Made by a program: the position numbers and the translations under genes. A stretch of DNA of 64,000 nt. Source: Mucilaginibacter glaciei (GTDB taxonomy: Bacteria; Bacteroidota; Bacteroidia; Sphingobacteriales; Sphingobacteriaceae). The DNA is taken from NCBI RefSeq assembly GCF_014773245.1, contig NZ_JACWMX010000001.1, positions 682,001 to 746,000 on the forward strand. The letters are read 5' to 3'. Positions 17,655 to 27,283 of the stretch are shown piece by piece (positions within the stretch are counted from its first letter, which is position 1; the number at the start of each line of letters is the position of its first letter). The notes under the pieces are model-generated. The model searched no databases, was not told the DNA's origin, and worked only from the letters and a program-made list of their open reading frames with translations.

Positions 17655-18569
17655 ATGATTAGCAAGGAACAAATAGCTGCAGATTACCAGGAAATACAGG
17701 ACGAGATATGTGCCGCGCTGGAGGCAACAGATGGCAAAGCTGTATTTGAACAAGAACTTTGGGATCGGGAAGGCGGCGGCGGCGGCCGCACGCGCGTCAT
17801 TCAAAACGGTAATATTTTTGAAAAGGGTGGCGTAAACTTTTCTGCTGTGCATGGTACCCTGCCGCATACCATGAAAAAGGCGCTGAATGTTGAGCAGGAT
17901 GATTTTTTTGCAACAGGTATCTCCATCGTTATCCACCCTAACCACCCGCTGGTTCCCATTATTCACATGAATATCCGGTATTTTGAAATGCCATCATCTT
18001 TTAATACCAATCACAGCCCGGTGCGTTGGTTTGGCGGGGGCATTGATTTAACGCCGCACTATGTTGTGGAAGATGATGCCAGGTTTTTTCACGAGAGTTT
18101 AAAGGCTGTATGTGATCAGTTTTATCATGATTTTTACCATCGGTTTAAGATTTGGGCCGATGATTATTTTTTTATCAAACACCGCGATGAAACGCGTGGC
18201 ATAGGCGGCATATTTTATGACAGACTAACAGCAAATGACGACATGAGCTGGACTGATATTTTTGAATTCTCTAAGGCTATTGGTCGGTCGTTTATTCCCA
18301 TCTACACAGAATTGGTAAACCGTAACCGGGGCAAGAAATTTACAGAACAGCAACAATTATGGCAATACCAGCGCCGCAGCCGCTACACCGAGTTTAACCT
18401 GGTTTATGATGCTGGCACACGCTTCGGTTTAGAAACCAATGGTCGTATCGAATCTATATTAATGAGCTTGCCGCCAACGGCAAAATGGGTTTATAATTAC
18501 CAGGCCGAGCCTGGTAGCGAGGAAGAAAAGACTTTGTCTTTGCTAAAAAAAGGCATTAACTGGGTTTAG
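17655..18569 (+). CDS. hemF: Oxygen-dependent coproporphyrinogen III oxidase
   Basis: A 304-residue HemF, which oxidatively decarboxylates two propionates of coproporphyrinogen III to protoporphyrinogen IX using O2. Diagnostic blocks are REGGGGGRTRV (36-46), GGGIDLTPHYV and, near the C terminus, YNLVYDAGTRFGLETNGR-type sequence. The gene implies aerobic haem synthesis. A TAGTTTTG box at 17599-17606 may be its -7 element. A small secreted-protein gene starts one base after its stop. Confidence 0.95.
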   Translation: MISKEQIAADYQEIQDEICAALEATDGKAVFEQELWDREGGGGGRTRVIQNGNIFEKGGVNFSAVHGTLPHTMKKALNVEQDDFFATGISIVIHPNHPLVPIIHMNIRYFEMPSSFNTNHSPVRWFGGGIDLTPHYVVEDDARFFHESLKAVCDQFYHDFYHRFKIWADDYFFIKHRDETRGIGGIFYDRLTANDDMSWTDIFEFSKAIGRSFIPIYTELVNRNRGKKFTEQQQLWQYQRRSRYTEFNLVYDAGTRFGLETNGRIESILMSLPPTAKWVYNYQAEPGSEEEKTLSLLKKGINWV

Positions 18570-18570
18570 T

Positions 18571-18969
18571 ATGATACGTAGAATACTATTTTTGATAAGC
18601 ATCATTATTGCTCTCTGTTCTTTTAACGCAAAACCAAGCTTAAGAGGCGTTTGGGAATATGCCGGTGATATTTACAATGGAAAAAAGCAATCGGCTGCAA
18701 CCAATTACAAATTACAGCGTAAGTACGATGATACCCACTATGATGCCTCATTTTTGGAGGTGGGGGAAAAGCCGGTTATTTATGAACGTGGCGACTATCT
18801 TTTAAAGCAGGATACCTGTATAGAAACCCAAACTTATACCAGCCAGCCATCTAAAATACTCGGCATCAGTATCAAATATATTTACCAAATAAAAAACGAC
18901 ACGCTTACTTTAAGCGGAACGCTCCCAAACGGCTCGGTAGTACAGGAGTATTGGAAAAGGGTTAAATAA
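18571..18969 (+). CDS. Hypothetical secreted protein
   Basis: 132 residues. An N-terminal hydrophobic segment (ILFLISIIIALCSFNA) looks like a signal peptide. The mature part is beta-rich: LRGVWEYAGDIYNGKK at the start and GTLPNGSVVQEYWKR at the end recall the first and last strands of small lipocalin-like periplasmic proteins. It begins one base after hemF, so it is probably co-transcribed. Function unknown. Confidence 0.72.
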   Translation: MIRRILFLISIIIALCSFNAKPSLRGVWEYAGDIYNGKKQSAATNYKLQRKYDDTHYDASFLEVGEKPVIYERGDYLLKQDTCIETQTYTSQPSKILGISIKYIYQIKNDTLTLSGTLPNGSVVQEYWKRVK

Positions 18970-19145
18970 GCTTGTAGGGCTTATTAAGTATATTCATTGC
19001 CTTTTTTACCCTCAAAATCGTTAAAACAAGTTTAAATGTTAGCAAAATTAACAAGGTTAAACCATATAAATGCTTAACTTCGCAGGTCGTTTAAATAACC
19101 AATTTTATAAACGGTAACAGATCAAATTTTCCACTAAGAAAAACA

Positions 19146-21749
19146 ATGGCTGAAGATACAGGAAACGAAACTCCACAGAACGAAGACAGAATAATATCTA
19201 TAAATATTGACGAGGAGATGCGTGCCGCATACATTGATTATTCAATGTCGGTTATCGTATCAAGGGCTTTGCCCGATGTTCGCGACGGTTTAAAACCCGT
19301 TCACAGGCGTGTGCTCTACGGCATGCTTGACCTTGGTTTGTATAATAACAAATCGCACAAAAAATCAGCACGTATAGTAGGTGAGGTGCTGGGTAAATAC
19401 CACCCGCATGGCGATAAATCTGTTTACGATGCTATGGTGCGTATGGCACAAGACTGGAGCTTACGTTACCCATTCGTTAACGGGCAGGGTAATTACGGAT
19501 CTATTGATGGTGATGAGCCTGCAGCAATGCGTTATACAGAGGCCAAGCTGGAAAAGATTGCCGAAGAAATGCTGGCCGATATCAATAAAGATACCATCGA
19601 TTTCCAACTGAACTTTGATGACTCTTTAGAAGAGCCGACTGTGTTGCCTGCCAAATTCCCTAACTTACTGGTTAACGGCGCATCTGGTATAGCGGTAGGT
19701 ATGGCTACTAATATGGCGCCCCACAACTTAACTGAAATTATTAACGCCACACTTGCTTTAATAGACAACCGACAGATAGAGGTTAGCGAATTAATGAACC
19801 ATGTTAAGGGCCCCGATTTCCCTACAGGTGGCATTATTTACGGTTATGAAGGCCCGCGCGAGGCATTGGAGACAGGCCGTGGCCGCGTCGTGATCCGTTC
19901 CCGTGCCGAAATTGAGACTTATAATGGCGAACGTGAGCGTATTATTGTAACCGAAGTACCTTACCAGGTAAATAAGGCGCTAATGATCGAACGCACCGCC
20001 GAATTGGTTAATGATAAAAAACTGGAAGGTATCTCTGCCATCCGCGATGAAAGTAACCGCGAAGGTATTCGTGTTGTTTATGAAATCAAACGCGATGCTA
20101 ATGCATCTATCGTATTAAATAATCTTTATAAATATACCGCTCTGCAGACTTCGTTCAGTGTAAATAATATTGCGCTGGTACATGGCAGGCCAATGCTGCT
20201 TAACCTGAAGGATCTTATCCATCATTTTGTTGAGCACAGGCATGAGGTAGTTATCCGCCGTACTAAATTTGAATTGGCCGAGGCTGAAAAGCGTGCCCAC
20301 ATCTTAGAAGGTTTGCTGATAGCACTCGATCATTTAGATGAAGTTATCAAGCTTATTCGTGCATCAAGTACGCCTGATGAAGCCCGTGAAGGATTAATGA
20401 GCCAGTTTGGCTTGAGCGATATCCAGGCGCGTGCTATATTGGATATGACTTTAAGGCGTTTGACAGGCCTGGAGCGTGATAAGATCCGTGATGAGTACGA
20501 TGTCTTGATGAAACAAATAGAGTACTTAAAATCAATTTTAGCTGATGAAGGCCTGCGCATGCAGATCATCAAAGACGAATTGGTGGAGATTCGTGATAAA
20601 TACGGTGATGAGCGTAAAACAGAAATGGTGCACTCATCGGCAGAAATGCAAACCGAAGACTTTATTGAGGATGAGGATGTTGTGATCACCATATCCCGCG
20701 AGGGCTATATCAAACGTACCTCGCTTACGGAATACCGCAGGCAGGGCAGGGGTGGTAAAGGATCGATAGGCAGTAATAGCCGCGATGCCGATTTTATTGA
20801 GCACTTATTGATAGCAAGTAACCACAACTACATGCTGTTCTTCACAGAAAGCGGACAATGTTTCTGGTTACGTGTTTTCGAAATACCGGAAGGTACGCGT
20901 ACTTCTAAGGGCCGTGCTATTCAGAATATCATCAATATCCCTAAAGAGGAAAACATTAAGGCTTACATCAAGTTAAAATCACTTAAGGATAAGGAATACC
21001 TGGAGAATAACTTTATCATTATGTGTACCCGTAAAGGTGTTATCAAGAAAACATCTTTAGAAGCATATTCCCGTCCGCGTGCTAATGGTATCAATGCCAT
21101 TAATATTAATGAAGGTGATTCATTATTAGAGGCAACATTAACAACCGGCAGCAGCGAAATTGTAATGGCGCTGCAATCGGGTAGGGCTATCCGCTTTAAC
21201 GAGTCGACTGTGAGGCCAATGGGCCGTACTGCCACAGGGGTGAGGGGTATTAGTTTAGATAGTGATAATGACGAAGTGGTAGGTATGATCAGTATTGATG
21301 ATAAAGAAACTACCGTATTAGTTGTATCACAAAAAGGCTACGGTAAACGTACCGATATTGAAGACTATCGGGTAACTAATCGTGGCGGTAAAGGTGTGAA
21401 AACCCTTAACGTTACTGATAAAACGGGAAAACTTGTTGCCATAAAAGGTGTTACTGATAAAGAAGACCTGATGATTATCAACAAATCTGGTGTCATTATC
21501 CGCATTGCAGTGGCTGAATTACGCACCATGGGTCGCGCTACACAAGGGGTTAGGTTAATCACACTTAAGGGCAACGACGAAATAGCATCAGTGGCAACGG
21601 TTGACCATGACGACGATGAAGAAACGGATGATGTGGTTATTGCTGATGGTGAATTAATTGAACCATCTGCCGAAGCTTCTGAAACTGAAACACCGGAAAA
21701 AGCCGAAGGGGAGGAGCCCAAAGGCGACGATAATAAAACTGAAGAATAA
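19146..21749 (+). CDS. gyrA: DNA gyrase subunit A
   Basis: 867 residues. The N-terminal breakage-reunion domain carries the catalytic Tyr130 in AAMRYTE. The C-terminal beta-pinwheel contains a GyrA-box-like GRGGKGS, which supports gyrase over topoisomerase IV ParC. The tail after about residue 825 is acidic (DDDEETDDV, then Glu-rich). With GyrB it introduces negative supercoils using ATP. In the quinolone-binding helix the residue at the E. coli Ser83 position is Lys91 (HGDKSVYDA), while the Asp87 equivalent, Asp95, is kept. Two TPR genes follow closely on the same strand. Confidence 0.96.
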   Translation: MAEDTGNETPQNEDRIISINIDEEMRAAYIDYSMSVIVSRALPDVRDGLKPVHRRVLYGMLDLGLYNNKSHKKSARIVGEVLGKYHPHGDKSVYDAMVRMAQDWSLRYPFVNGQGNYGSIDGDEPAAMRYTEAKLEKIAEEMLADINKDTIDFQLNFDDSLEEPTVLPAKFPNLLVNGASGIAVGMATNMAPHNLTEIINATLALIDNRQIEVSELMNHVKGPDFPTGGIIYGYEGPREALETGRGRVVIRSRAEIETYNGERERIIVTEVPYQVNKALMIERTAELVNDKKLEGISAIRDESNREGIRVVYEIKRDANASIVLNNLYKYTALQTSFSVNNIALVHGRPMLLNLKDLIHHFVEHRHEVVIRRTKFELAEAEKRAHILEGLLIALDHLDEVIKLIRASSTPDEAREGLMSQFGLSDIQARAILDMTLRRLTGLERDKIRDEYDVLMKQIEYLKSILADEGLRMQIIKDELVEIRDKYGDERKTEMVHSSAEMQTEDFIEDEDVVITISREGYIKRTSLTEYRRQGRGGKGSIGSNSRDADFIEHLLIASNHNYMLFFTESGQCFWLRVFEIPEGTRTSKGRAIQNIINIPKEENIKAYIKLKSLKDKEYLENNFIIMCTRKGVIKKTSLEAYSRPRANGINAININEGDSLLEATLTTGSSEIVMALQSGRAIRFNESTVRPMGRTATGVRGISLDSDNDEVVGMISIDDKETTVLVVSQKGYGKRTDIEDYRVTNRGGKGVKTLNVTDKTGKLVAIKGVTDKEDLMIINKSGVIIRIAVAELRTMGRATQGVRLITLKGNDEIASVATVDHDDDEETDDVVIADGELIEPSAEASETETPEKAEGEEPKGDDNKTEE

Positions 21750-21753
21750 ATAA

Positions 21754-22866
21754 ATGCAGTATAGCCGTAAAATAGGGTTATTGGTTTTAGTGTTGTTTAC
21801 TACATCTTTCGCTTTTGCACAAACAGAAGCTTTAAAGGTTGTGGTAAACAACCTTGCTTTTTATAAGCAAAAAAATGACCTTGCTTTTTTATCCCGTGCA
21901 AAAAAATCGGCAGATAGTTTGATCGTAACCAGATCGGATTCTTCAGATATTGAAAAAAACATTTATAGGCTAATTGTCAACTCAAGCATCCTGTACACCG
22001 ACTCTTTAAACAAGCTCAACCAGCCCGACGATTTTTTGGATAAGACAGCTGGTCTGTTTGATAGGCTATCTGAAAAGCAAAAGGCCTTCAAATTTCAGTC
22101 GGAGTTGGATTACTCCAGGCGAAGTTTAACTAACACTTATATTCGTAACGGGTTTAAATTCACTAAAATTGGCGATTTTGCAAAAGCCACTACAGCTTTT
22201 ACGCAGGCTAAAAAATACTCTCCCGATTTTAAGGCTATTAATTCCTACATCGCATTTGCCAACAACAAACAGGGTAACCTGCAGGATGCTGCAAAGTATT
22301 ACAGCAACTTAATCAAAACAGATAGTACCAAAATTGAGTATTTTCAGGCTGCAACGGCTGTTTATAAATTAATGGGTGATACCGCCATGGCCTTACAAAT
22401 ATTAAAAAAAGGCCGTAAATTATTGCCCGCCGATAAGCAGTTATTACAGGACGAAGCCAATATCTACAATAACAAAAGAGATTATAAATCGTTAGAGCCC
22501 TTGTTGGGCGATTTGCTTGATAACAACCCCAATAGCCCGGATGTTACCTTTGTGGCGGCAAATTGTTATGATCGTTTAAATGCCTATAACAAGGCCGAGT
22601 CTTTATATTTGCGCGCCATTGAGCTTAACGGAGCGGCTTATGAGCCGGTTCTTAATTTAGGCCTGCTTTACTTTAAACAGAGCGCGTTGAAGGCTAATGA
22701 TAATGGGAAAAATATAACAAGCGCTATATTGTGGTTAGAGAAAGCAAATGAGATGGCACCTTCCGATAAAAAATGTTTGGAATTGTTGCAATTAGCTTAT
22801 ACTAAAACAGGCAACCAAAATCAGTTGCGAAGAGTTAATGACCGGTTAGAACAGTTTACCAATTAA
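21754..22866 (+). CDS. Secreted TPR-repeat protein
   Basis: 370 residues. The signal peptide (LLVLVLFTTSFAFA) is followed by a helical protein with tetratricopeptide-like repeats, clearest at residues 130-250 and 275-345 (AYNKAESLYLRAIELNG, AYEPVLNLGLLYFKQ). TPRs form protein-binding superhelices; the location is periplasmic or outer-membrane-associated. It starts four bases after gyrA, so it is probably in the same transcript. A similar TPR gene follows after 65 nt. Partner unknown. Confidence 0.82.
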   Translation: MQYSRKIGLLVLVLFTTSFAFAQTEALKVVVNNLAFYKQKNDLAFLSRAKKSADSLIVTRSDSSDIEKNIYRLIVNSSILYTDSLNKLNQPDDFLDKTAGLFDRLSEKQKAFKFQSELDYSRRSLTNTYIRNGFKFTKIGDFAKATTAFTQAKKYSPDFKAINSYIAFANNKQGNLQDAAKYYSNLIKTDSTKIEYFQAATAVYKLMGDTAMALQILKKGRKLLPADKQLLQDEANIYNNKRDYKSLEPLLGDLLDNNPNSPDVTFVAANCYDRLNAYNKAESLYLRAIELNGAAYEPVLNLGLLYFKQSALKANDNGKNITSAILWLEKANEMAPSDKKCLELLQLAYTKTGNQNQLRRVNDRLEQFTN

Positions 22867-22931
22867 TAGAATATAAATTCACCATCGGTATGTATGTATC
22901 TGATGGCAGTTAACACTAAAAACAAATACTA

Positions 22932-24182
22932 ATGAAAATCAAATTTTTGATGACGGGTCTATTAGGCTTGATTTCTGCAACAACCTTCGCACAAAAAGGT
23001 GAGTTGAGCTCTGCGCAAAGTAATTTAGACAAGTTTGAAACTTTTAATGCAGCTAAACAAACACAATTGGCTATGCCAAGCCTGGTATCTGCAAAAGCAT
23101 CAATTGATAAAGCATCTGCTAATGATAAGACTTCAGCTTTGCCGCAAACCTTTGCTTTAAAAAGCGCGATTTATGCAAATCTTGCTTCTATTGATACGAT
23201 AGCTACAACATCTACACCATTATTTAACACCAGTGCCGATGCTTTAAAAAAGGCTAAAGAATTAGATACAAAAGGCGAGTTTAAAAGACTTACCGACAAC
23301 GCTAACGCTATATTAGCCAACTATCAGCTAAATAGAGGTGTAAATTACTATAAAGCAGCCAAATATGACGATGCTTATAAAGCATTCGATTATTATCGCC
23401 AGTCGGCTCCTGAAGATACTATCGGTATGTACTACACAGGCCTTGCTGCGTTAAATGCTAAAAATTATGCCGCTGCTGCTACAAATTATAGCAAGTTAGT
23501 CACAACTAAATATTCGGGAGTAGAAAAAATTTACGGTGATCTGTCGTCTATTTATTTATTGAATAAAGATACCGCCAGCGCATTAAAGGCCGTAACAGAA
23601 GGTTTAGCCAGATTTCCTGAAAACTCAGAAATGAGAAAGAATGAAATAGCTATGAGCTTACAGTTAGGTAAGACCAAAGAGTTGCTTGAAAGGACGGAGG
23701 CAGCAATAACTGCAAACCCCAAAAATAAAGAGCTTTATTACTCTGCCGGTTTAGTTTACATGATAAATGGCGACAACCAAACGGAGCAAGCTTCAAAAAC
23801 GAAAGACGTAGCAGCGAAAAATGCTTTATTAGCTAAGAAAACTGATAATTTTAGTAAAGCGGCAGAAAAATTTAAAAAAGCGATAGAAATAGATCCTAAT
23901 TATTTTGAAGCGAATATGAGCATGGGGTATGTGATTATCAGCCCCGCTATTGAAACCTACAATGCTGCAGGTAAACTACCTGCAAACAAGCAAAAAGAAT
24001 ACGATGCAGCAATGTTAAAAGCTAAGGCGCAGTTTGAACTGGCAAGGCCATATTTAGTAAAAGCAGTTGAATTAAATCCTAAATCAAAGGATGCGTTAAA
24101 TAACTTACTTACCTATTATAAAGGGAAACAAGACACTGTCAACATAGCCAAAATAAATAAACAAATGGACGACCTTAAATAA
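22932..24182 (+). CDS. Secreted TPR-repeat protein
   Basis: 416 residues. The signal peptide ends near TTFAQ (residue 20). The rest is Ala/Lys/Asn-rich helical repeats, with clear TPR units such as NYYKAAKYDDAYKAFDYYR and KFKKAIEIDPNYFEANMSMGY. It looks like a paralogue of the preceding gene in layout and composition and probably binds a protein partner in the periplasm. It is the last gene of the gyrA-TPR-TPR run and is followed by a perfect 18-bp inverted repeat. Confidence 0.82.
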   Translation: MKIKFLMTGLLGLISATTFAQKGELSSAQSNLDKFETFNAAKQTQLAMPSLVSAKASIDKASANDKTSALPQTFALKSAIYANLASIDTIATTSTPLFNTSADALKKAKELDTKGEFKRLTDNANAILANYQLNRGVNYYKAAKYDDAYKAFDYYRQSAPEDTIGMYYTGLAALNAKNYAAAATNYSKLVTTKYSGVEKIYGDLSSIYLLNKDTASALKAVTEGLARFPENSEMRKNEIAMSLQLGKTKELLERTEAAITANPKNKELYYSAGLVYMINGDNQTEQASKTKDVAAKNALLAKKTDNFSKAAEKFKKAIEIDPNYFEANMSMGYVIISPAIETYNAAGKLPANKQKEYDAAMLKAKAQFELARPYLVKAVELNPKSKDALNNLLTYYKGKQDTVNIAKINKQMDDLK

Positions 24183-24192
24183 TAGGGGACAT

Positions 24193-24231
24193 AATTTAAT
24201 AGCCCATACATAGTGTATGGGCTATTAAATT
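24193..24231 (+). terminator. Perfect 18-bp inverted repeat after the TPR gene
   Basis: AATTTAATAGCCCATACA, TAG loop, then its exact reverse complement. No long T-run follows, only AAATTATAA. It probably acts as a terminator or 3' stabiliser of the gyrA-TPR transcript. Confidence 0.65.
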
Positions 24232-24394
24232 AAATTATAACTTAACATAATGTTAATTATGAGTAATATACTTTTATCATCCTTTTGTTTGGTTAACACT
24301 TTTTTGTCAATCCTGTTCCATCTTGTAATACTGTCTTAACAATCTTGACCTTATTTTGGTTAATGTTGTTTATTAAATAAAATAACCATCTACT

Positions 24395-25189
24395 ATGGAT
24401 TTAAAAATCGACAAAAAAACAGCCCTGGTGACGGGATCCACCGCTGGCATTGGATATGCAATTCGCTAAAGCATTAGCTGCCGAAGGCGCTATCGTTTAT
24501 ATTAATGGGCGCACACAGAAAAGAATCGATAAAGCTGTAGAAAAAATAATAACTGATACGGGCAACAAAAATGTAAAAGGTATTGTGGCTGATTTTGCTG
24601 ATGTGAAGCAAGTCGATAACCTAATTGGCCGGTTACCGGAGATTGATATACTGATCAACAATGTAGGGATTTTTGATCCAAAAGAATATAAAGATATCCC
24701 CGACGAGGAATGGCTGAGATTTATCGAGGTGAATGTATTAAGTGGTGTGCGCTTATCAAGAGCTTATTTGGGTAAAATGCTGGCGAAAAATTGGGGGCGC
24801 ATCATTTTTATCTCCAGCGAATCTGGCTACCAGATCCCTGCTGAAATGATCCATTATGGTGTAACTAAAACCGCACAAATTGCTGTAGCGCGCGGCTTGG
24901 CCGAGCTTACGGTAAATAGTGATGTAACCGTAAATACTGTTTTACAGGCCCAACAGCATCTGAAGGTGTTGGAGATTTTATGAAGAGCCTTGCCAAAGAT
25001 CAAGGTAAACCTTGCGAGGAAATGCAAAAGGAATTTTTTGCAAACATGCGCGGAACATCAATCATTAAGCGCTTCCTTACTCCGGAAGAAATTGCCAACA
25101 TGGTCACCTATATTGCCAGCCCTTTATCTGCAGCCACCAATGGTGCAACTTTGCGTGCAGATGGTGGCTTGATAAAAACAGCTTTTTAA
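24395..25189 (+). pseudogene. SDR oxidoreductase with two compensating frameshifts
   Basis: The gene starts MDLKIDKKTALVTGSTAGIGYAI and then hits a stop. An extra C near 24464 shifts the frame, which then reads AKALAAEGAIVYINGR through NNVG and catalytic SSESGYQIP/YGVTK. A missing C near 24945 (TTACAGG where TTACCAGG would give LPGPTASEG) shifts it back for the last 80 codons ending TNGATLRADGG. Corrected, it would be a complete NAD(P)-dependent SDR of about 264 residues. Two single-base changes in opposite directions could be genuine inactivation or sequencing errors. All catalytic motifs are intact, so decay must be recent if real. Confidence 0.85.
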
Positions 25190-25210
25190 TTAACAAGAGA
25201 ATCAAAAAAA

Positions 25211-25240
25211 ATGTCCGGCAAATTTTTGCCGGACATTTTT
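25211..25240. terminator. Bidirectional terminator
   Basis: ATGTCCGGCAA / TTGCCGGACAT stem with an ATTT loop, flanked by A's on the left and T's on the right. It serves both the SDR pseudogene and the convergent small lipoprotein gene. Confidence 0.88.
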
Positions 25241-25255
25241 TTAAAGTTCTAAAAC

Positions 25256-25465
25256 TTATTGAGGCACTTTTTTAGTAGTATCTCTGGTCATTGTATCCTT
25301 TTTCGCTGTATCAGTTGGAGTAGTTGTTGGTGTACTCATAGTCGCAGTCGAATCAGTTTTTGTACTGTCTGAACCACTGCCTGCTGCTTTCTCTGAACTA
25401 CAACCCATTGCTACTGAACCGATCATTGTCGCGACTAACGCGAAACTTAACATTTGCTTTTTCAT
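25256..25465 (-). CDS. Small Thr/Ser/Asp-rich lipoprotein
   Basis: 69 residues. The signal peptide ends in a lipobox-like SVAMGC with Cys22. The mature 48 residues are low-complexity (repeats of Asp-Thr/Ser-Thr-Lys, for example TDTAKKDTMTRDTTKK) and likely disordered. The start was set at the MKKQ typical of signal peptides; the longer frame upstream is not signal-like. Similar low-complexity mini-lipoproteins are frequent in Bacteroidota and have no known function. It is monocistronic. Confidence 0.7.
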   Translation of the reverse strand: MKKQMLSFALVATMIGSVAMGCSSEKAAGSGSDSTKTDSTATMSTPTTTPTDTAKKDTMTRDTTKKVPQ

Positions 25466-25645
25466 AGATATTAGTTTAAAGTTCACACTCGTTTGATTAA
25501 TTATAACCATTTGTATTCCAAATTGTTTTATTAACGTGCAAAGCATTGAAGTTTATCCCATATTTAGCTTTGGTGCGATTGTTTAGAAACTTCAGTTTTA
25601 TGTTGTCTGATTGAAATATAACCGATATTTTTCTGATATTTAACG

Positions 25646-26128
25646 ATGCTGGTTGTATCAGAAAACACGCTTAAGTGGCTTATGCGCCTCTACCCCCCTC
25701 TCCTGCTTCAACGCATTTGGGTTGTTGGGTTTGGGAATGATTTTAAGAGCGTTCGCGTTAAGATCAATAAAAGCCTCATCAACAGAAATTATAACGGGTC
25801 GATATTTGGAGGGACAATATTTGCAGCGGCCGATCCGTTTTTACCAGTGCTTTTTAACCAAACATTAAACCATAGTGGTAATAGAAAACTGAGAATTTGG
25901 TCTAAGTCGTCTAAGATAGATTTTTTGAAACCGGGCTTAGGTGATCTGTTTTTTGAACTTAAGCTAACTGACGAAGATATAGCGCACGCAAAAGAGACCC
26001 TAATTGTTTTAGGAAAGTATAAAAAGGTATTCCCGATAGAAGTGTTTAATAAAGATGGCGAGCTTTGTGCTTCACTATATAATGAGATTTACATCCGCGA
26101 TCTGGGTTTTTCAAAAAAGTTATTATAG
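25646..26128 (+). CDS. DUF4442/PaaI-like hotdog-fold protein
   Basis: 160 residues. LYPPLLLQRI, then RVKINKSLINRNYNGSIFGGTIFAAADP, matches the pattern of DUF4442 proteins, hotdog-fold relatives of acyl-CoA thioesterases. The conserved N-x-x-G-x-x-FGG segment holds the substrate-binding turn in this family. No signal peptide; cytosolic. A GNAT gene starts three bases after its stop, so the two are co-transcribed. Substrate unknown. Confidence 0.75.
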   Translation: MLVVSENTLKWLMRLYPPLLLQRIWVVGFGNDFKSVRVKINKSLINRNYNGSIFGGTIFAAADPFLPVLFNQTLNHSGNRKLRIWSKSSKIDFLKPGLGDLFFELKLTDEDIAHAKETLIVLGKYKKVFPIEVFNKDGELCASLYNEIYIRDLGFSKKLL

Positions 26129-26131
26129 CCT

Positions 26132-26587
26132 ATGTCCGTATTTATGAACGATGCTGCCTTTCAAAAAAAGGGCTTCAAAATATCGACAGATAGATCTTTA
26201 TTACAATCCCATGTAATATACGCTTACCTGGTGAATGACTCGTATTGGGCGCAGGGACTGCCGTACGACAAGTTTGAAACCTCGTTAGCTAACTCAATTT
26301 GTTTCGGCGTCTATAAAAACGATGAACAGGCTGGTTTTGCACGGGTGGTTACCGATAAAGCCACTTTCGCTTACGTTTGTGATGTGTTTGTATTGCCAGC
26401 TCATCGTGGATTGGGCATCTCAAAGTGGCTTGTGCAAACTATTTTGGCTCATGATGAGTTACAAGAATTACGAAGATGGTCGTTAGCAACCCTGGATGCG
26501 CATGGGTTGTACAGTCAGTTCGGATTTACAGAAATAAAAAATCCAGAGCGCTGGATGCAAATTTATTCACCCTACCTGAAAGATTAA
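26132..26587 (+). CDS. GNAT family N-acetyltransferase
   Basis: 151 residues. The acetyl-CoA-binding motif A is VLPAHRGLGISKWLV (about 90-104), with the preceding strand FAYVCDVFV. An ATG twelve bases inside (MNDAAF) is an alternative start. The fold transfers acetyl groups to amines; the acceptor is unknown. It is translated from the same transcript as the DUF4442 gene upstream and the AlbA_2 gene 14 nt downstream, which is preceded by a purine-rich AAAGGAG. Confidence 0.85.
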   Translation: MSVFMNDAAFQKKGFKISTDRSLLQSHVIYAYLVNDSYWAQGLPYDKFETSLANSICFGVYKNDEQAGFARVVTDKATFAYVCDVFVLPAHRGLGISKWLVQTILAHDELQELRRWSLATLDAHGLYSQFGFTEIKNPERWMQIYSPYLKD

Positions 26588-26601
26588 AGGAGATTTAGCA
26601 G

Positions 26602-27225
26602 ATGAACTTACGGAGACAGATCTTAGAAGGCGAAGGTGTATCACTTGATTTTAAGAAGACTATTACCAGTTGCGAAAAAATCGCAAAAACGATGGTTTCG
26701 TACGCTAACAACGTTGGCGGCAGGCTGCTCATTGGTGTTTTAGACGACGGCACGATCAAAGGGGTAAAATCTGAAGACGAAGAGCGCTACATGATCACAA
26801 AGGCCGCCCATTTTTTCGCACGCCCTGCCCTCGAACCTATTTTTGAAGAGGTTTATTATGATGATAAGCTGGTATTGGTGGTCGATATTCCTGAAAGTCG
26901 GGATAAGCCACACTACGCTTTAGCCGAAGATGGGAAATGGTGGGTGTATATCCGTGTGAAAGATAAAAGTGTATTGGCCAGTAAAATTGTGGTAGAAGTT
27001 CTCAAGCAATCTGCCAGTAACCAGGGTGTTCTAATAGAATATTCATCAAAAGAAAAGGCCCTTTTAGAACACTTAGATAAAACAGAACGGATCACTGTAA
27101 AGCAGTTTTGTGAACTACTGAACATTGGCCGCCGCCGTGCGCAGCGTGTGTTGGTTAATTTAGTACTTACCGGCGTTATCCGCGTACATACTACCGAGAA
27201 AGAAGAATTTTATACTGCATCCTGA
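26602..27225 (+). CDS. AlbA_2 (Schlafen-like) domain protein with C-terminal winged helix
   Basis: 207 residues. The N-terminal AlbA_2 domain (about 1-125) shows EGEGVSLDFKKTI, YANNVGGRLLIGVLDDG and KPHYALAEDGKWWVYIR, the hallmarks of the putative DNA-binding, Schlafen-like family. The C-terminal segment (about 145-205; KQFCELLNIGRRRAQRVLVNLVLTG) looks like a winged helix, suggesting a regulator. A purine-rich AAAGGAG before the ATG may serve as a ribosome site. It ends a three-gene run with DUF4442 and GNAT. The target is unknown. Confidence 0.82.
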   Translation: MNLRRQILEGEGVSLDFKKTITSCEKIAKTMVSYANNVGGRLLIGVLDDGTIKGVKSEDEERYMITKAAHFFARPALEPIFEEVYYDDKLVLVVDIPESRDKPHYALAEDGKWWVYIRVKDKSVLASKIVVEVLKQSASNQGVLIEYSSKEKALLEHLDKTERITVKQFCELLNIGRRRAQRVLVNLVLTGVIRVHTTEKEEFYTAS

Positions 27226-27263
27226 TTTAATAAGAAGTTCACCGGCATTTAACCCGCTTTCAT

Positions 27264-27271
27264 TACTTTTG
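27264..27271 (+). promoter_or_regulatory. TAnnTTTG box upstream of the MATE gene
   Basis: TACTTTTG ends 12 nt before the chosen ATG. The -33 region lacks a clear TTTG. Confidence 0.4.
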
Positions 27272-27283
27272 CAACCCTTAAGT

